Assembly: GCA_949130495.1 (NCBI GenBank)
Contig: CASBWL010000422.1
Span: forward strand, 1-64,000
Direction: 5' to 3'
DNA length: 64,000 nt
Origin: Sambucus nigra
Lineage: Eukaryota > Streptophyta > Magnoliopsida > Dipsacales > Adoxaceae
The translations under genes were made by a program, and so were the position numbers. This document shows, piece after piece, positions 50,060 through 60,191 of the stretch. The notes beneath the pieces are model-generated. The model saw only the letters and a program-made list of their open reading frames with translations. It ran no database searches and was not told the origin of the DNA. Positions within the stretch are counted from its first letter, which is position 1. Every line of letters begins with the position of its first letter.

Positions 50060-50498
50060 TGTGGGAACTCATTTATTATGATCCATGAAAGTAGTCGAGC
50101 AAGCCCAAACTACCTGTGGGATGGCCCGGACCAAATCAATTCATTAACTAACACATGTGTATGTAATATGAAGCACTCCTGGATATACTCAAATCAGTTA
50201 CCCATAATTTTGACCGAGATATTCAAGTGATACGTGATATATCCAAATGTGTGGTTTGAGTTCCCTATGCAACTCAAACTGTATTCTTTATACGCCTATA
50301 AATTGTACACCCTGACCTGGGGCAAAGGGATGTAACCTGAGACATTAAGAGACACTAATAACAAAAATAGTAACCTCTCCGTGGACGTAGGCCATTTGTC
50401 GAACCATGTACATCGTTGTTGTGTGTGTGATTTTTTACTTTCTGCACCTTGTGATTGATTTTGTAGGCCTCTTCATTGTGATATTTTCTGTACTCGCA
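50060..50498 (+). repeat. 3' LTR of Tat gypsy
   Basis: 439 bp, starting tgtgggaactcatttatt and ending ctgtactcgca; followed by the TSD gtttt. Confidence 0.92.
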
Positions 50499-50589
50499 GT
50501 TTTATTTCTTGATGTTATGCTTATAAAATCAATTCTAAAGTTATTTTGTTGTTCACTTTTAGCTCAAGTACAGTTTTTAGTTAGATAAT

Positions 50590-50930
50590 TTAACTAAGTT
50601 TTCCACTGTGTTTAATATTGATATTGTACAGTTTTATGTTTTATGTTTGTTCAGTTTTTTATGTTTGTTCAAGTTTACGTTTCGTTGTTCAGTTTTAAGT
50701 TTGTTCAAGTTCTATGATTTCATCATTCAGTTTCAAGTTTGTTTAAGTTTAAGTTTCGTTTAAGTTTCATTCGTTGTTCAGTTTTAAGTTTGTTCAAGTT
50801 TAAGTTATTTCGTTCAAGTTTGTTTAAGTTTAAGTTTGTTCGTTTAAGTTTAAGTTTCGTTTAAGTTTATTTAAGTTTTAAATTTGTTCTGTTTTAAGTT
50901 TTTTCAGGTTCAAGACAAAATCAAGACTAA
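50590..50930. repeat. Degenerate GTTCAAGTTTAAGTTT repeats
   Basis: About twenty irregular copies of a GTT(C/T)AAGTTT motif, ending in a polypyrimidine tract and ag (ttttttcag). It could serve as an intron end for the frame that follows. Confidence 0.7.
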
Positions 50931-51665
50931 GAAGATGGCTTAGAAGGAATATCATCCACATCGACTATATGTGCAGGCATTGGTTGATGATTCAGCCAAT
51001 AATAGTTTAACCTCGGGCATCAGGCCAGCAGCGTCAAGTGAAACATTAATAAGCACAACTCCATGGCTTTCCTTAACGAACAATCCTAACATGAACCCTT
51101 CAAAACAAGACAAAAGTGATGCGAAGGCAAAAGAATTACTGGAAAAATATAAGGAAATGAAGAAAACCGAATCAGACTTGGGTGAAGCCCGGGCCCGATC
51201 GAAAAACTCGACTTCAGCCTAAGGAGAGGAAAAACACAAGGCGTTCCATAAGCAGGTTACTGCTGCAGTTAGCTGTTGTTTCTCCAGCTCCATAACTCAG
51301 CTTACGGAATACGGAGTTGCACACCTTGAGAAAGAAAATAAGGAATTAAGGGTGTCTGTTAAAGAATTTTAAGAGGCTCAAATTGTTAATGAGGGAGCCA
51401 CTTCTTTATTGCAAAAATTGCAGAACAAGATGAACTTGACTTGGAGATGTGGAAAGCTACAACAAGGAATCTTAAAATACACATTGAAGAAAGCCATCAA
51501 GTCCTTAAGGGAGATCATGATACCCTTCTCGAAATTGTGATAGATCAAGAAAAAAATATGGTTAATGTCCAACAACGAATTGCTTTACTAGAATCAGCGA
51601 TTGCAGCAAAAAGAGAGGCACTATATGAACATTGCTTTACTAGAATCAACAAATTGCTTTACTAG
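50905..51665 (+). pseudogene. Unrecognised coiled-coil gene relic
   Basis: After an acceptor-like ttttttcag the text reads VQDKIKTKKMA, a stop, then KEYHPHRLYVQALVDDSANN and an open frame to 51222 (ATG at 50971). It has a helical stretch AKELLEKYKEMKKTESDLGE. Beyond a stop, further heptad-like pieces follow in shifted frames (AHLEKENKELRVSVKEF; DQEKNMVNVQQRIALLESAI at 51540-51600). The composition suggests an exon of a coiled-coil protein, possibly a transposon-encoded one, but I do not recognise the family. Confidence 0.4.
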
Positions 51666-51669
51666 AATG

Positions 51670-53395
51670 ATACCCTTCTTTGGCCTATGAATGTATGAAC
51701 ATTTATTTGAGTCCGGTTTAGGTATGTTTCTCTAACAAAATATATGTTTCCCACTGTGACTTTATTTCCCAAGAGTGGAACTATATATGAGTTATGTTGC
51801 ATTTTAAGCTAAGTTGTTGACCATATAGTTTATCTTTTTTTTTAATATTAGAGCTCTTATTTCGTTGGCAAATCTAAATTGTAAGTCCTTATATCCAATC
51901 GTTTTTTACACTGAAGTATTATAACTTAGCTTGAAATTCATTTGGGTGTATTTCCATTTGGTCACCCACCTTTCAACTTAGATATTTTGTATACTCTATT
52001 ATTGTTATATATTAATTAATGATTATTTACATAGATGCTTATTCGTAATTGTTTACTTTCATTTTTTAAAACTTGAACTAGCTGAATGTTTACAAAGTAC
52101 ACAACAATGTGTATATGAAGACATGTAAGTATTTAAAAAGAAATGTGCATATACCCAGACTAAGAAGGAATTTGACAGTATGAAGTTCTGTGTCTAGATA
52201 ATTTAATAATATTAAAAGTCATAGAAAATAACAGGTGGATTGCCATTCAATGTCATTTTGTGATCTTTGTTCTTTTTATTTCAATTCTTCCTTTATTTCA
52301 ATTTATTCTTTATAGGTTAGTTTCTTAAATTTTTAGCCTTTTTAATTTCGTTTATACAGTTATAGGTTTCTTAACTATCCTCTTTGTACCTATCACTTTG
52401 CCTTTCATGGGGGTAGTGAAAAACTTCAAGTTACCCGTAACTCAACCTTATCAAGCGAGATCAAAGTTCAACATCAAAATTCACCTTATAGGACAAGTTT
52501 AATGGCAAGGATTCTGACAAGATTTTGGTGCATTCAGTGAGAAGACAAAGAATGTGGATAATAGTAGTCATTTTGGATCATTTAATCCTTTTGAGAAGGA
52601 TGATGTTAGTTTCAAATCAGGAGAAAACGATATCTGATTGTGAGGATTTATACTCTTCTTGGTACGCGAATGGTTAGAGTACATAGGCAGGGCTTCCCCA
52701 ATGAATATTTAGGCAGGGTCGCCCCAATATGAAGTCAATTTGAATTGGTTTATGGGGGATTTAAATGATGTTTATTATTGAATTAAATGAGTTTTCTTAT
52801 TTTTTGCTATCTAACTCATTGTTTATTTAATTGAATTGAATTTACATTATCTAACTCATATTTCATTTATTTGAATGTGTCTATGAGTTTGTTGATTTGA
52901 ATAAAATCAGTGAGTTCTCTATGTTGATTTGAATTGTCCACCTTAGTTTTTGATAGAATTAGTTGTGGTTTGGAACCAAATTTAGGTTAAATATATCTTT
53001 ATAGGTTATTTTTGTTGATATGCTTTTCTAATTTCTTTCTTGAAAATACGCACCCTTACTACGCCCCAACATCTAAGCGTCGATGGATTCTGACACGTTG
53101 ACAAATGTGATGATACATCTACTTTTATTCTTTTAATGGTATATATATATTTTTCATGGCAGCTTCAACTAATATTTTTTCTTTTATATTAGATGGTACT
53201 ATTTCAGCTAAAAAAACAAAGGTACGAGTTTGTTGAACATTGGTTATATCATCTATTTATATGTCAGTTTTGTTTAATGGTTATTAAATTGATGTTTGAG
53301 TTTTGATTATTAAAGTTATACTTTTTTTTGTTGGGGAACAAAATTTTTGTCATTTTGCAATTATGTACTTTGGAAATTTTTACCGGGCATTCCGC
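51670..53395. other. AT-rich non-coding stretch
   Basis: No ORF with protein character was found. Short phrases such as gggcttccccaatgaatatt and ggcagggtcgccccaatatg (52690-52730) are a local imperfect duplication. The end ccgggcattccgctag near 53390 loosely resembles a Helitron terminus but has only a 3-bp stem. Confidence 0.4.
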
Positions 53396-53423
53396 TAGTG
53401 TGTGTGTGTGTATATATAGTCAG

Positions 53424-53788
53424 GGTATTCAACATACCCCAAACAATATACCTATTAATATACCATTTTTTAGAAAATAGTAAAAAACTGTATTTTTAAT
53501 CAAATATGGTATACATGATTTTCATTATGAGAAAATAAACTACAAAAAATTGCATCCAAAAATTCAACTTGGAAGATGGTGAGATGATGATCACAAGTTT
53601 CAATGGTTAAAAATGCACATATTCATCCAATTTCAAATCACCTATTTCCCAGTTATATTTTTGGATGAATTTTTTGTAGATGATCTTTTCATTAGGGATA
53701 TCATGTATACCAAATTTGGTTGAAAAATACAATTTTTCACTATTTTCAAAAAATGGGTATGTTCATAGGTATGTTGGAGATCGTATAT
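53424..53788. mobile_element. Fold-back miniature element (MITE-like)
   Basis: The left arm (gtattcaacatacc...ccattttttagaaaatag...ggtatacatgat) and right arm (atcatgtataccaaat...ctattttcaaaaaatggg...ggtatgttggaga) are inverted copies around a loop near 53580-53640. TA-rich repeats flank both ends. There is no coding capacity. The family is not determined. Confidence 0.72.
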
Positions 53789-53912
53789 ATATATATATAT
53801 ATATATATATAACACGACACAAACAAGATAACATAAGTAATACTAGTCGTAACTTTATAATATACACGAGGAAATAAGAAATTGTAAAAAAAATCAACAC
53901 AGACATCATATA

Positions 53913-54265
53913 TGTTGAGACATAAAGTCTCACATTAGAAAATGAAAGCCTTGAACCATAATTTAGAAGATCCAAGGCCTTCACCTATTGTCAATTGGTT
54001 TTGAGTTGAATGCATCAATAATTAATATGATAGAATCGTAGGCTATTCATGACTCAATGGCTCAATTGCTCCGCGCCACCCAATATATATATGTTCACGT
54101 GCTAGGGTCAAGTAACGCCACACGTGAGGGGCGTGTTGAGACATAAAGAACTACATGAAAAATTAAAGTCCTGCACAATAATATATAAGATCTTGGGCCC
54201 TCCACCCATTGATAATTGATTTTGGGTTGGAAGCTCCAATAATTAACAATATACTAAGTCTCTTT
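53913..54265. repeat. Direct repeat with LTR-like starts
   Basis: Two copies beginning tgttgagacataaag (53913 and 54134) share the downstream order: aagtcct/ccttg block, aagatc..gggcc..cacctattg, ttgattttg.gttg.a..c..caataatta. A TGTTGAGACATAAAGTC start is typical of small copia/TRIM LTRs, but the copies are only 221 bp apart, so a full element is not supported. Confidence 0.5.
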
Positions 54266-54311
54266 TATATCATTTCGCGTCATATTTTCATTACTTGTTG
54301 AAAATTGTCAC

Positions 54312-54765
54312 TAGACTTGTCAAAATACGACATAACACGACACCACACGATCCGAAATTATAAGTTAATGAGTTTGGGTTTATCAGGTTTGGATTAATAT
54401 CGGGTCAACACGATAGATCCTTTAAAATAACGATTTGAGTTTGATAATTTTAATACAACCAATTAGACCCATTTGCACCAATCAAAACCCGTTAATACTA
54501 TTCTAAAACCTTACTTAAAAAATATGTTTAACACATTTTGTAACATTTGTAACTTTGTGAAGGAAATATTTTGCTATTCGGATCCTATAACTATCAATAT
54601 TTAAAATTTATAATATATAAATTAATTATATTATATTTTGACAAAAAAGGTGTTAAGGGTTTGAATCATGTGATCCATTAATCCTAAGGGTTCAGGGTTG
54701 AATTTTTTATATAAAACAAATTAATAAACAAGTCATACGTCAAAAAGACCAGCTGACAAGTCTAA
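54312..54765. mobile_element. Non-autonomous hAT-type miniature element
   Basis: The left end tagacttgtc and the reverse complement of the right end (gacaagtcta) match perfectly over 10 bp. The 8-bp flanks attgtcac (54304-54311) and attgtcac (54766-54773) are identical, the hAT TSD length. The 454-bp interior is non-coding and includes the acacgacaccacacgatccg phrase common in such plant elements. Confidence 0.82.
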
Positions 54766-54773
54766 ATTGTCAC

Positions 54774-55278
54774 CCATATTTTAAAGGGGTTTGTAAATTT
54801 AGGACATTGTGTAATATGTATTATGAAAATAGGACAACAAATATTTTGTTTCTATTTTTAGTCCCTAATTTTGAATAAAGCCGCTGACGCGGATCCATAT
54901 TCATAAAATGTCAATCAATCACAGCATGCCACGTCAACTTGATAATTTAAAAATAAAGACTAAAAATAAAAATAAAATATTTATTATCTTATATTCATTA
55001 TCAATATTATTTTATCTCCTAAAAATACATAATGTATATTTTAAAGTCTATAGATGTAATTAATATTTATGTCCATCATTCGCCATCATATAATTTCTCC
55101 TACATTATTTTGCAGACTATCACTTTCGCCTGGTCTTCGTCAACAGCCTCAAATGACTTGCAACAGCAACCTCATTTACCCAAAGACCCGCCTCACCCTC
55201 TTTCCTCATCCCAGGTTCTCTTATCTTTCCAAACCACAAACACGTTCTTCATATTCGTCTTCACATTCTTTCCCAACA
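54774..55278 (+). promoter_or_regulatory. Upstream region of the DUF26 gene
   Basis: Candidate TATA sequences are tatattttaaag near 55031 and ttaatatt near 55060. A ccacgtcaacttg site (54938) gives TTGAC on the minus strand, the W-box core bound by WRKY factors, which often regulate DUF26 kinases; this is suggestive only. An in-frame ATG at 55069 would add 70 residues of low-complexity sequence before the signal peptide and is probably 5' UTR. Confidence 0.4.
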
Positions 55279-56110
55279 ATGTTGTCATCACTTTTCTTTA
55301 TCCTTTGCTTTCTTTGCAGATACACACATGCCGATTCAACTGCCCTCTATAACATATGTGGCTCCAACACTAGCACTTACACTCCCAGTAGCACCTTTCA
55401 CTCTAATCTCAATCTCGTCCTCTCCTCTCTCTCCCCCACCTCCAACCAAACCAACACCAACACCTACTGGTATGCTAACGCGACAGCGGGTCGTGTAACC
55501 CCCAACATCGCCTACGGCCACTACCTATGCCGCGGTGACGTCACCTTCAACGTATGTCGCGATTGTGTCAGGACGGCTGTCACCAAAATAACCACTGTAT
55601 GCCCAAACGAAAAATCGGCATATATCTGGTACGAAGCCTGTATGTTACGATATTCGAACCAATCATTTTTCTCCACCATGGACGAGTCACCTAGAGTTCT
55701 CATGTGGAACACACAGAATGTAACGGAACCAAATGGGTTTATGCTAGTTTTGGGAGAAATAATGAATAGTTTAATCAATTTAGTCTCAAATGATGTGCCA
55801 AATGATCAGTTTGTTAGGGGATTTGCTACTGAAGAAGCCGATTTCAGTGGTTTACAAACTTTATATGGGTTGGTGCAGTGTACCCCGGACTTGAATGATG
55901 CTGATTGTAATAGGTGCCTTAGTGTGGCAATAGCTCAGTTGCCTAATTGCTGTGGGGGACAAAAAGGTGGTAGAATTTTAATTGCGAGTTGTACTGTTAG
56001 ATATGAGGTTTATCCTTTTTATACAATATTAGCTTCACCGGCGCCAGAACCAAGACGTCCGGTACTACCATCACCACCACCACTTCCGAGTTCTGTAACG
56101 ACGGGCAGAG
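55279..56110 (+). CDS. DUF26 (Gnk2-type) ectodomain, exon 1 of a CRK or secretory protein
   Basis: The start at 55279 gives a classical signal peptide (MLSSLFFILCFLCRYTHA). Two DUF26 domains follow with the conserved C-X8-C-X2-C: C84/C93/C96 (LCRGDVTFNVCRDCV) and C201/C210/C213 (VQCTPDLNDADCNRCL). Four N-glycosylation-type sites occur (NTST, NATA, NQSF, NVTE). A Pro-rich linker (PAPEPRRPVLPSPPPLP) is followed by a strong donor cagag|gtaaat at 56110/56111. In cysteine-rich receptor-like kinases this is exactly the end of exon 1, before the transmembrane exon. These proteins act at the plasma membrane in stress and defence signalling. If unspliced, the frame stops at 56128-56130 (283 residues). 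No kinase exon is seen to 64000. Confidence 0.9.
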
Positions 56111-57947
56111 GTAAATATGAAACTTGCTAGAATCAAGTTATAAGAATGCTTTTTTGAAGTAGAATTTAACGACCCGAGGCTAATACTTATATTATTTTAA
56201 CTTTGGGTGCTCTTCTCTATATAAAAACTATTTGTCGTAACATAAAAAGGACAATTTTAAGGAAGAAAAGGAAGAGGTAATGGTCTATTGACATTGAATT
56301 ATATAATTAAATGTAATTTACTTCCAAGTCTCCTTAAAGTTACAATATTATCTTAAAATTATGTATTAGGTTATTTTTAGGGATTTCTCACATGCATCTT
56401 TATTTATTTATTTATTCACTTCATGATTTTTTATAGAGTAAAAATAAATTAGAATAATAATAAAGAATTAAGGTCAAAGTCATATTTTTTCCTATATTTA
56501 AATTTTTAGGACAGTGACTTTTAGGAGTATAAATCTAGTGCATGTGGTACAATAACATTTATTTGTATGATCCCTTTAGAGTTAGAAGTACACAAAACAG
56601 GTAATTTCATTTGTTTTAATTAAAAAGGTATTTATATTTATACCTTTAGTCATACCCATTCTAAAAACAAACACATAACCCCACCTCTACCCCATCCCAC
56701 TCCACCCATCGGAATCCTCGTCGGAATGCCGAAATTCTCGTCGAAGACCGCCGGAATTCTCGTCGAATTGTTTCTCTATCCTCGTTTCACTCTCCCTTCG
56801 CCTAGTTCTTTCATTTTTTGGTCCGCCCCAACGGCACCATTGCCATCCTCGGAGAAGAAGATTTTTCTCCGGAAAAAATGGAGGTTTTAGTGAAATAGTA
56901 AATTTAACGGTTTCAATTTTTTGTCAAAAAAAATATAATATGGGTGTTGTTGGATAGATCTCGACGAGTAGATTTCAAATATATAAATTTTGTGAATTTT
57001 GAATTTGTAGATTTGAAGTTATGAACTTTTAAAAATTTGATGTTTTTTTTTGTATGGGTTGTCAAATGGCATATTGGTCATTTTTCATGGTGTTTTAAGT
57101 ACATGGACTAAATTTATAAAATTATGTGGAGTGTCCTATTTTTATACACTTTGAGTTAGATTGGAACTTTTCCCAAAACCCCCTAATAATAATTACAGAA
57201 TTCAATTTATAGTAAGAAAATAATACATATATTTTTTGCTTACATTAATCGCAAGTGTCTATTTTTGTATTTGTAGCATTATACATATTTTATCTTAATT
57301 TGGATCAAACAAAATATATAATTTATTTTCAATCTTTACTTATTACTTTCATATAGATAATATTTCATAATAAAAAATATAATTTTAAAAATATATATTT
57401 ATTAGGGTGGACGGCATTACAAATTATATATCTAGACAAAGAAATTTATTTAGGTCATTTTTTACCTAACCCCCTACAATAATAACATCTTTTGAAATAG
57501 ACCCCTAAAAGTTGTAAAATTAGATCTAACCTTATGTATTAATGTCATAATTATACATAAACCCCCATATATTGGCAGGGACTAACTTTCATTAGCCTCT
57601 CGGGGGTTTGTTTAAGTTGTCAACTTTTAGGATGTTAATCCTAAATATAGCATTAATACATAGGGTTAAGTAACAAAAAGAGGCATTAAAAGTATTTATA
57701 ATTATGTAAGTATTTAGTTAGTAATTTAATTACGAGGATCGGTGATCTCCTGAGAATTCATCGTGTTTTTCATGGACAATGAGTGTTCTTTAATTATGTG
57801 AGTATTTAGTTTGCATCTTTTTATTTTCTTAACCTATAGTCTTTTAAACCATTAGTGTTTTGTATCATCTCCTTTATATTGCAAACCAGTAGAATTCCTT
57901 CATGTGCTGAATTCATAATTTTGCAAACCAATAGTCTTTGGGATATA
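56111..57947. other. Intron-like AT-rich region after the DUF26 exon
   Basis: No transmembrane or kinase exon is recognisable. A pyrimidine/Pro-type stretch at 56685-56880 (ctcgtcggaatgccgaaatt, ctcgtcgaattg) may be a gene-derived fragment. A short palindrome at 57528-57668 (ccttatgtattaatg / cattaatacatagg) is present. The rest is AT-rich spacer. Confidence 0.5.
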
Positions 57948-58198
57948 TACCAAATAGTCCTTCGAAATTTTTTAATACACGTTTAGTCCAAGCTTTTTTA
58001 TTTTGTCCCAAAAATTCCTTCACCATGCCGCTGGCGTGGATCTTTAAAAATAAGAGAATATTAGTTCACCATGCCGCTGGCGTGGACCTTTAAAAATAAG
58101 ATAATATTAGTTAAATGGGTGTTTGAGGGACTATTTAGTATAAAATAAAAAACTTGGATTAAATGTGTATTAAAAAATATTTGAGGGACTTTTTGGTA
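57948..58198. mobile_element. Fold-back miniature element with 58-bp arms
   Basis: The left arm taccaaatagtccttcgaaa...ttaatacacgtttagtcc...ttttttattttg pairs with the right arm aaaataaaaaacttggatta...tgtgtattaaaaaat...ggactttttggta. Between them, a 47-bp unit (caccatgccgctggcgtgga + tctttaaaaataag) is tandemly duplicated at 58021-58110. No coding sequence. Confidence 0.78.
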
Positions 58199-59285
58199 TT
58201 TGATCGAATTAATAAAGTATCTATCTATTTATTTATTTATTTACTAATTAATAATTAAATATTTTAAATACTAGGATTGGAGACCTTCTTGGAAGTCCTC
58301 GATTGTAACCCTTTTTTGCAGACCTGTACCATGTAATTTTTTAATTATTTACTTGTAATTTAATAATTTATTTATTTATGAACTTTTAATTAATTGATTT
58401 AATTACTAGGAGGCATGACTTCCTGAGAAGTATTCAGTTTGTTCCTTTTATTTGAAATGAGAATGTAATTTAATTATTTATTTATTAGGTAATTTATAAA
58501 TTTATTCATTAATTAATAAAATATATTTTATAATTATTTAATGAACTAATTTATTCTTTAAGTGCCAATTAATTATTATGATGGGTGCCACGTGAGATTA
58601 GTCGAGATGCGTGCAAGCATACACAAACACCAATGGTCATAAAAAAAAAATTATTATGATACTCCTGCGAAGTCCTTGCGGACTCACATTATTTTTCCTT
58701 GTATTAATGTCATGATTAAACATAATCCCCATGTAATAATGTCATAATTAGACATGCCTAGACACAAATGGGGACTAGTGTTGATCAATCTCTTCGGATT
58801 TTGTCTATGTCTACTTCAATTAGGGCTAATGATAAAAATATGCTATTGTTGGAGTAATTCAATTTTATTTATTTATTATATATTAACGGGAACCTAATCA
58901 CTTAATAAAAGTTAGAGAGCCGATTAACTTATTATTTCCTTAGTAAACTTTTTTTATTGGGTGAATGAGCTTACAATTTATGTGGATAGAAACAAGATGA
59001 CCTTTTTTAATGGTCAATGTCGAAATAAATTCAATAAATTTTATGATGCTTTTAAAAGTCCTATTGAAACCATCTGAAGAATATTGGAGCAGTTACCCGT
59101 TGTTATTTTGGTTAATTGAAAAACGTGGTCCACCCCAAAATCATTAGGTACAAATGAATTGTTGGATTAATTCCAATATTTATTGAGTTTAATTTTTAGT
59201 TGTTAATATTTTATTATATTATTTGTGTTTTATTTTAAACATAGTTTGGGTTTTAATTTAGAAAGTAGAAACATGAGCAAATGGG
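58199..59285. other. AT-rich non-coding region
   Basis: Tetranucleotide ATTT runs lie near 58225-58250. Short repeated phrases (ttcctgagaagt at 58419; gtcataatta at 58741, echoing 57545) suggest old repeats. No gene is recognised. Confidence 0.45.
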
Positions 59286-60151
59286 TGTGAAAGATATGGG
59301 GAATGCTCAAAATCCCATATTGTCCCACATTGGAAGAATACTACAAAAGGTAGTGGTATATCAACTAAAGGACAACTAAGATTCTTAGTTGACAAGTCAA
59401 ATAAGAGGCTATGATCCTACGCATCGCGGTGGTGCTTAAGCACCACCAATCGCGACACGCGTAAGCGCGACACGCGGCGCGCGAAAGGGCGATTGGGCGA
59501 CTTAGGGCGCATTGCGCGCTTTGACGCGCACTTGGCACTTCGCACGTGCGCATCGTCGCTTGGAGCGTGGGAGCCTAAAGTTTTGACGAGGTAAAACAGA
59601 TCAACGGTTGTGATTAAACGATCCGATCAAAGGGTTTAAAATCCGAAACGGCTTGATCTAAACCGTTAGATGAACTCGTAGCGTTTCGTGTAGGGGATGT
59701 CCATTCGCTTACGATGGGACGCCTAATCTGAACCGTTAGATCGTAGCTGTTCCAAACAGGCACGATCCAACGGTTGCTGAGTCACTCCATGAAGAGTTGT
59801 GACTGTTGAAGAACAGTCACAGAAATGGCTATAAAAAGAGTTCCAGACCTCTGTTTTGGACACCGAAAATTGCTAGTTTCTCCTCTCTCCGTCCTCTATA
59901 CTTTGGCATTATCAAGTTACAAATTCAGAGTGTTCTCGGGTTTGATCAAACAGTACATAGTTTGAATCAAACAACTGTTCATACTGCATTGTATCCTGAA
60001 GGCAGGTTCTACTAAACCCATTGTGTACTCGCGGTTCTGGTTCTGTCTCAACCGGATTGGGAGAAATTTTGCCTAAAAGAAAGCGTTCCAAGAACGTGCC
60101 TTGCAGAAATTAATTATTATATTTCGTTCTTTCCATAAGAAAACTCCAACA
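59286..60151 (+). repeat. Probable 5' LTR of intact copia element
   Basis: It starts tgtgaaagatatggggaatg with the usual tcccacattggaag phrase of copia LTRs, has a TATA box (tataaaaag, 59830-59838), and ends actccaaca 40 bp before gag. Positions 59415-59760 are unusually GC- and CpG-rich (gcgacacgcggcgcgcgaaa) in an AT-rich setting. The 3' LTR is outside the window, so the exact limits are unproven. The expected tRNA-Met site TGGTATCAGAGC is not found next to the end. Confidence 0.6.
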
Positions 60152-60191
60152 GTTTTAGGCAAAAATTTTATATTCTAATTACTCCACTCAA

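Larger units (their letters stand above)
21886..50498 (+). mobile_element. Tat-lineage Ty3/gypsy element, nested by three insertions
   Basis: The LTRs 21886-22324 and 50060-50498 are both 439 bp, alignable throughout, and flanked by the perfect TSD gtttt (21881-21885, 50499-50503). Coding order is gag, protease, RT, RNase H, a second archaeal-type RNase H, integrase, then a minus-strand spliced ORF before the 3' LTR. That arrangement is characteristic of the Tat lineage (Retand/Grande-like). Subtracting the three internal insertions leaves about 10.7 kb. Every coding part carries stops and frameshifts, so it is a dead copy. Confidence 0.9.

Noticed and set aside
53370..53395. Possible Helitron 3' end (ccgggcattccgctag)
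   Set aside because: The hairpin stem is only about 3 bp and no TC-type 5' end or Rep/helicase sequence is visible.
55069..55278. 70-codon in-frame extension upstream of the DUF26 start
   Set aside because: Low-complexity and precedes an excellent signal peptide at 55279; treated as 5' UTR.
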